8,543 nt of DNA from Spirochaetota bacterium (lineage in GTDB: Bacteria > Spirochaetota > Spirochaetia > Treponematales > Treponemataceae). How positions within the stretch are numbered: position 1 is the first letter of the stretch; each line of letters opens with the position of its first letter. A program made the translations under genes and the position numbers. The notes beneath the pieces are model-generated. The model did no database searches and was not told where the DNA came from. It saw only the letters and a list, made by a program, of their open reading frames with translations. Below, piece after piece: positions 6,301 through 8,543 of this stretch. The DNA is taken from assembly GCA_029571425.1 (NCBI GenBank), contig JAKPSR010000251.1, forward strand, positions 1 through 8,543, given 5' to 3'.

Positions 6301-7426
6301 TTCGATATCGACCGAGGATCGCGCGGGTAACCGCGCGAAGGGCGAGATCGCCGGGATCGTCGTCGACACCCGCGTCGCGAAGGCCTACCTGACCGCCGAG
6401 CTCGCCGCCTTCTCTCCGAACGGCGACGGGATCAAGGACTCGCAGCGGCTCGCGATCGTCGCATCCATCCCCGACGGGCTCGAGTCATGGACGGTACGCG
6501 TCCGGCCCGAGGCGGGCGGCGAGCCCGTGCGCGCGTGGACCTCGGCCGAGGGCCAAGCCCTTCCCGCCGCGATCAACTGGGACGGAAAGACTGACTCGGG
6601 CGAGCTCGCCATAGGCCGCTTCGTCGCCGAGCTCTCGCTCTCGTACGAGAAGGGGGACGCGGTCAAGGCAGCGACCGCCGCGTTCGCGTCGAGCGCCAAG
6701 GCGCCCGCGCTCTCGGTCAAGCTCGCGCCCAAGTACTTTAGCCCGGACAACGACGGCATCGAGGACGAGCTCTTCATCAACCTCGCCGCGCAGTCCGACG
6801 TCCCGCTCGCCTCGTGGACCTTCGAGATCCGCGGGCCGCAGGGCTCGACGGGCGACGTCTTCTGGAAGACCGGCGGCGCCGACAAGATCGCCGACCGCAT
6901 CACCTGGGACGGCCGCTCGCTCAAGGGCGAGCTCGTGCAGGCCGCGACCGACTATCCCTTCACCTTCACCGTCACCGACTCCGTCGGCCAAACCTCGACC
7001 GTGCGCGGCTACGTCCCGGTCGACGTCCTCGTGATCAGGGACGGGGACCGGCTCAAGATCGCGGTCCCGTCGATCATCTTCCGCGAGAACGCCGCCGACT
7101 TCAACGGCCTCGCCGCGGAAGTCGTCGACAAGAACGTGCAGGTGCTCCGGCGCATCGCCGAGATCCTGAACAAGTTCCGCGACTACCGCATCCAGGTCGA
7201 GGGGCACGCGAACAACGTGACCGGCACCCAGCGCGAGGAGGACGCGGAGCTGATCCCGCTCTCCAGGCTCCGGGCCGACGCAGTCAAGAACTTCCTCGTG
7301 CAAAACGGGGTCAACGCGGACCGCCTCTCGACGGTCGGCATGGGCGGCACCCGCCCAGTCGCCCCGCGCGCGGACCGCGACAACTGGTGGAAGAACCGCC
7401 GAGTCGAGTTCATTCTGCTGAAGTAG
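3338..7426 (+). CDS. Large exported envelope protein: UPF0164/PorV-like domain, eight FlgD-type Ig repeats, C-terminal OmpA domain
   Basis: This 1362-residue protein probably tethers the outer membrane to peptidoglycan. A signal peptide (1-23, predicted cut after LGLFA) precedes a domain at about 27-340. Its start (GGASATGGAFGGAGSVSVPG, then ALAVNPAL) and its runs of alternating Gly, aromatic and polar residues resemble UPF0164/PorV-type outer-membrane barrels. Eight Ig-like modules follow, each opening with a SPNGDGxKD-type loop (starts near 355, 488, 592, 698, 808, 921, 1024 and 1133). Most also carry a WDGxxDSG turn and a PDGxYxYxIxAxDxAGN strand pair, as in FlgD/CHU_C-like domains. The acidic loops resemble Ca2+-binding DxDG loops. 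The C-terminus (about 1245-1362) is an OmpA/MotB-type domain: VEGHAN (1287-1292), LSRLRADAV (1308-1316), RLSTVGMGGTRPV (1329-1341) and NRRVEF (1353-1358). Cys residues are almost absent from the mature protein (C278, C878). The gene stands alone, with its own promoter and terminator. The domain order is firm; the barrel assignment is less certain and the tether role is inference. Confidence 0.85.
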   Translation: MTNRFTAFCAATLILCSGLGLFAYDPPVGGDNSLIFLSPALLGGGASATGGAFGGAGSVSVPGALAVNPALGADEQRIVFDASYIALYGAGDDDGLGHAANVGGLYPTRWGVLAGSIHFLTVPFDYSLPLGTMWSARASASKDLTDSLAIGVGLVASTGDGWGLAGDLGILYKAGDFGFLKNTRLGISITGLGRPFNPDTYGVKGGDSTGYPSMFTPRAGIAATLFSNKDFKVGASTDVSAPTFQNFILDLGLEANFREILTVRSGWNFNLLENAEDCASLLPSIAIGVNLKIKAPDDNTFLAKNGWSQSDVTPMLAVKPLYDDIYAVGGGINVHLGVTDNKAPAFAIEYPEPAYVSPNNDGTKDELTVPLTIDEQRYVTGWAFTIEDSSGTTVRTIENKEARPEMQSLKSFWTLLTRKKAGIEVPPAIRWDGTLDSGEIAPDGTYAFTIAAEDDNGNRGSSERYIVHVDRTAPSVAATAPSGANAMIFSPDGDGNKDLFTVAQKGSAEDLWTVTVLDASGKAIRTVETKASEPTSFSWDGKTDSGSVAPDGVYSYRIAARDRAGNSGEARVDNIILDTVKPAINVTIDTNAFSPNGDSAKDSILLTPSVPVVAGLVDWELAVVGRSNAPSRTYRGTGAVSPIAFDGKDDNGKALPEGDYQAVLSARYVNGHAPVSKSAFFALDVTKPDAQVRASGPIFSPVGDGKLDTVSFTQEASEEPSWTGEVFALDGRGQIAGKPIRSIELGSRPATKFVWDGRDESGAIAPDGKYGYRLSGTDRAGNIGYSNVAAVELNTEKADVILQASLAAFSPNGDGVKDAISFVPVIKASTPIDGYVLTIRDSAGKAVKTVKGSGKPPASIAWNGVADPTAGEAAGARCPDGTYGASLEVTLANQQTSRSAAPDFTIDTKAPTVEATAPYLVFSPNADGKRDALPIAQKSSSEERWTASIVSAKKQVVKTYSWTGSVKDFAWDATDDSGNRVADGAYTYSISTEDRAGNRAKGEIAGIVVDTRVAKAYLTAELAAFSPNGDGIKDSQRLAIVASIPDGLESWTVRVRPEAGGEPVRAWTSAEGQALPAAINWDGKTDSGELAIGRFVAELSLSYEKGDAVKAATAAFASSAKAPALSVKLAPKYFSPDNDGIEDELFINLAAQSDVPLASWTFEIRGPQGSTGDVFWKTGGADKIADRITWDGRSLKGELVQAATDYPFTFTVTDSVGQTSTVRGYVPVDVLVIRDGDRLKIAVPSIIFRENAADFNGLAAEVVDKNVQVLRRIAEILNKFRDYRIQVEGHANNVTGTQREEDAELIPLSRLRADAVKNFLVQNGVNADRLSTVGMGGTRPVAPRADRDNWWKNRRVEFILLK
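4400..7027 (+). repeat. Eight tandem FlgD-like Ig coding repeats with an alternating A-B pattern
   Basis: The coding repeats are about 103-133 codons each. Modules 2, 4 and 6 (from residues 488, 698 and 921) share a polar Q-rich strand after the loop (AQKGSAEDLW, TQEASEEPSW, AQKSSSEERW) and an end of the DRAGN type. Modules 3, 5 and 7 (from 592, 808 and 1024) share AFSPNGD, a hydrophobic strand with small residues, and a late LSARYVNG / LEVTLANQ / LSLSYEKG strand. The first and last modules open with YVSPNNDG and YFSPDNDG, unlike the inner ones. Module 1 also has an insertion at about 398-425. The A-B unit spans 4799-6733, three copies of about 210-223 residues. Confidence 0.8.
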
Positions 7427-7443
7427 ATTTCGTAAGAGGGCCA

Positions 7444-7481
7444 GCGGGAAGGGAACCTTTCAAAAAGGTTTCCCTTCCCGC
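7444..7481 (+). terminator. Large hairpin after the envelope gene, without a T-run
   Basis: GCGGGAAGGGAACCTTT (7444-7460) pairs with 7464-7481 across a three-base loop, giving a 17-bp stem with one bulged base. No T-tract follows on either strand, so it is not a classical intrinsic terminator by itself. It may act with the next hairpin, block 3' exonucleases, or help in the convergent gap between the large gene and the methyltransferase. Confidence 0.6.
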
Positions 7482-7493
7482 CCCCATCCTTCC

Positions 7494-7523
7494 AAACCGT
7501 CCCCGATGGGGGCGGTTTTTTTT
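7494..7523 (+). terminator. Intrinsic terminator of the envelope gene
   Basis: AAACCGTCCCC (7494-7504) pairs with GGGGGCGGTTT (7508-7518) around a GAT loop, 11 pairs with one G-T wobble, followed by an 8-T tract (7516-7523). It faces the plus strand, 67 bases after the stop codon. On the minus strand the same stem is followed only by TTT, so it would stop the methyltransferase transcript less well. Confidence 0.9.
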
Positions 7524-7532
7524 ATTGTGAGG

Positions 7533-8300
7533 TTACTTTCGCGCGACGAGAACCATCGTCCTCGCTTTTTCGTTGTACGGGGAAAAGTCGAAATCGCCGT
7601 AGGTCTCGACGGACGAGAAGCCCGACGCGATCATCAATCGCTTGAGCTCGACGGCGGAATAAAGGCGCTGCACGAACACGTGGTCGACCTTGCGGCCGTC
7701 GGAGTCGATCAGGATCCAGCGCGACCGAAGCCCCTCCCACGCGCCCTCGACGGAGAACTCGGTAAGCACGGTAAAGCCGCCGCGCTCGAACCATTCGCCC
7801 TCGGTGAAGTCGCGGACGGCGATCTCGCGGCCGGTCATCTCGAGGACGAGCCAGCCGCCGGGCTTCAGCGACGCGACGAGGTTCCGCAGTATCTGCATGT
7901 CCTCCTCAATGGTGTCGCAGTACCCAAAGCTGGTGTAGAGGCTGACGGCTGCGTCGAATGCCTCCGGCCGCCTGAACTCGCGCAGGTCCGCCTGGACGAG
8001 CTCGAGCTCGACGCCCTCGTGCTCGGCGGAATCGAGGGCGGCGTTAAGGAAAGGCCTGATGAGGTCGACGCCGGTGACGCGGGCGCCCCGCGAGGCGAGC
8101 TCGACCGCGATGCGCCCCGGGCCGCAGCCCGCGTCGAGTATCGTCGGGCCCGAAGCGGGCTCGCCCTCGCGCGCGCCGATGATCCGGAGCACGCGCTCGG
8201 CGACCGTCGGCGCCTCGGCCCATCGCTGGGCGTCGAAGAGAACCGGGGCGTACTGCGCCCAGAACGACTCGTTCGCGAACCATTCCTGCTTCTTTTCCAT
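7533..8300 (-). CDS. Class I SAM-dependent methyltransferase, substrate unknown
   Basis: The 255-residue soluble protein has the Rossmann-fold methyltransferase motifs in order. Motif I is TILDAGCGPGRIAVELA (53-69); the acidic residue after strand 2 is in VTGVDL (75-80). QADLREF (103-109) comes next, then FDAAVSLYTSFGYC (115-128) and LKPGGWLVLEM (145-155). The N-terminal WFANESFWAQYAPVLFD (7-23) and the YTSFGY segment are typical of small-molecule methyltransferases in the Methyltransf_25/UbiE-like group. Nothing points to rRNA or DNA as substrate. The frame stays open upstream to 8351, but the ATG at 8298-8300 is preferred. AAGGGAG (8308-8314) lies seven bases before it, and a predicted promoter would start transcription near 8316. 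It converges on the large gene and is divergent from ackA. No neighbour reveals the substrate. Confidence 0.85.
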   Translation of the reverse strand: MEKKQEWFANESFWAQYAPVLFDAQRWAEAPTVAERVLRIIGAREGEPASGPTILDAGCGPGRIAVELASRGARVTGVDLIRPFLNAALDSAEHEGVELELVQADLREFRRPEAFDAAVSLYTSFGYCDTIEEDMQILRNLVASLKPGGWLVLEMTGREIAVRDFTEGEWFERGGFTVLTEFSVEGAWEGLRSRWILIDSDGRKVDHVFVQRLYSAVELKRLMIASGFSSVETYGDFDFSPYNEKARTMVLVARK

Positions 8301-8312
8301 CTGGGGTCTCCC

Positions 8313-8341
8313 TTGAAAGTATATCATAATCGACTTATAAT
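8313..8341 (+). promoter_or_regulatory. Predicted ackA promoter
   Basis: TTGAAA (8313-8318), a 17-base spacer and a perfect TATAAT (8336-8341) form a near-consensus housekeeping promoter. The start would be near 8348, about 36 bases before the ackA ATG. Its -35 box overlaps the start region and ribosome binding site of the divergent methyltransferase. Confidence 0.8.
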
Positions 8342-8351
8342 GAAAGGACAA
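8323..8351 (-). promoter_or_regulatory. Predicted methyltransferase promoter
   Basis: On the minus strand, -35 TTGTCC (8346-8351), a 17-base spacer and -10 TATGAT (8323-8328) precede the gene. Transcription would begin near 8316, giving a leader of about 16 bases that contains the ribosome binding site. It lies on top of the ackA promoter. Confidence 0.65.
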
Positions 8352-8362
8352 AATATTTCCTT

Positions 8363-8373
8363 CCGTATATATC
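8363..8373 (+). repeat. 11-base word shared with the leader of the large envelope gene
   Basis: CCGTATATATC lies directly before the ackA ribosome binding site (AGGAG, 8374-8378). The same word occurs at 3313-3323, five bases before the Shine-Dalgarno of the large gene. A second shared word, TGAAAGGACAA, occurs at 3228-3238 and 8341-8351. Both words keep the same strand and order. Confidence 0.7.
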
Positions 8374-8383
8374 AGGAGTTTCT

Positions 8384-8543
8384 ATGGTCATTCTCACGCT
8401 CAATTGCGGCAGCTCGTCGGCAAAGTATCAGGTGTTCGATTGGGACAACCGAGACGTCATCGCCTCCGGCGTCGTGGAGCGGGTCACCCAATCAGGCGGA
8501 TCCATCACCCACATCGCCAAGGGCAAGGGCGAGTATAAGGTCG
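8384..8543 (+). CDS. ackA: Acetate kinase, N-terminal part only
   Basis: Acetate kinase transfers phosphate from acetyl phosphate to ADP, the ATP-yielding last step of acetate fermentation. Fifty-three codons are visible. The N-terminus VILTLNCGSSSAKYQVFD (2-19) is the family's first nucleotide-binding signature, in which the conserved Asn8 and Ser residues are present. The region after it (SGVVERV, 28-34) also fits; the full family length is about 400 residues. AGGAG lies five bases before the ATG, and a strong promoter stands upstream. The gene runs off the window, so the catalytic core cannot be judged. Butyrate or propionate kinases share this fold, but the N-terminus fits acetate kinase best. 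Confidence 0.92.
   Translation, partial: MVILTLNCGSSSAKYQVFDWDNRDVIASGVVERVTQSGGSITHIAKGKGEYKV

Noticed and set aside
4400..7027. Repeat array as a CRISPR or other DNA repeat
   Set aside because: The repetition is at protein level, with diverged codons and a frame-preserving period of 100 residues or more; there are no short identical direct repeats with unique spacers.
6485..7530. Long open frames opposite or out of frame with the OmpA end of the large gene (6485-7303 minus, 6814-7530 plus)
   Set aside because: Their compositions (Asp/Glu/Val/Leu-rich and Arg-rich respectively) are those of GC-rich shadow frames, and neither has a ribosome binding site or known motif.
1..8543. A horizontally acquired island or defence system
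   Set aside because: No integrase, transposase, attachment site, nuclease or toxin pair was seen, and base composition is uniform across the genes; the AT-rich parts are just promoter gaps.

Overview
The window is a high-GC bacterial segment whose GC content falls sharply in the three intergenic gaps that carry promoters. It holds three complete genes, two genes cut by the window ends and one very large gene. The large gene combines a UPF0164/PorV-like outer-membrane domain, FlgD-type Ig repeats and an OmpA domain whose 'VEGHAN' motif replaces 'VEGHTD'. Together with an Rnf complex and acetate kinase, this points to an anaerobic, fermentative spirochaete (Spirochaetota, Treponema/Spirochaeta relatives). 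That placement is inference from protein style; I cannot name a genus.

Layout. Positions 1-3133 (minus strand) hold the start of an rnf operon in the canonical order rnfC-rnfD-rnfG, with genes overlapping by 1 and 4 bases and rnfG running off the left edge. Positions 3134-3337 are a divergent AT-rich promoter region. Positions 3338-7426 (plus) encode a 1362-residue exported envelope protein. Positions 7427-7532 hold a large hairpin and an intrinsic terminator. Positions 7533-8300 (minus) encode a class I SAM-dependent methyltransferase. Positions 8301-8383 hold overlapping divergent promoters, and from 8384 (plus) acetate kinase begins and runs off the right edge. No RNA gene, CRISPR array, insertion sequence or phage gene was seen, and no gene-free stretch exceeds 300 bases.

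How the genes fit. Rnf couples ferredoxin oxidation and NAD+ reduction to ion pumping across the cytoplasmic membrane, and AckA makes ATP from acetyl phosphate. Both suit a fermentative or acetogenic energy metabolism. The large protein looks like a tether: an outer-membrane domain, eight Ig-like modules and a terminal peptidoglycan-binding domain, which would bridge the space where spirochaetes keep their flagella. The methyltransferase substrate is unknown.

Most notable observations: (1) RnfG begins a second FMN-binding domain after the first, and the first has an altered flavinylation motif; (2) rnfC has a near-consensus promoter placed so that its mRNA should be leaderless; (3) the Ig modules follow an alternating A-B pattern, consistent with amplification of a two-domain unit; (4) the OmpA domain carries Asn where the diaminopimelate-contacting Asp normally sits; (5) the methyltransferase and ackA promoters overlap face to face; (6) two 11-base words are shared by the two promoter regions.
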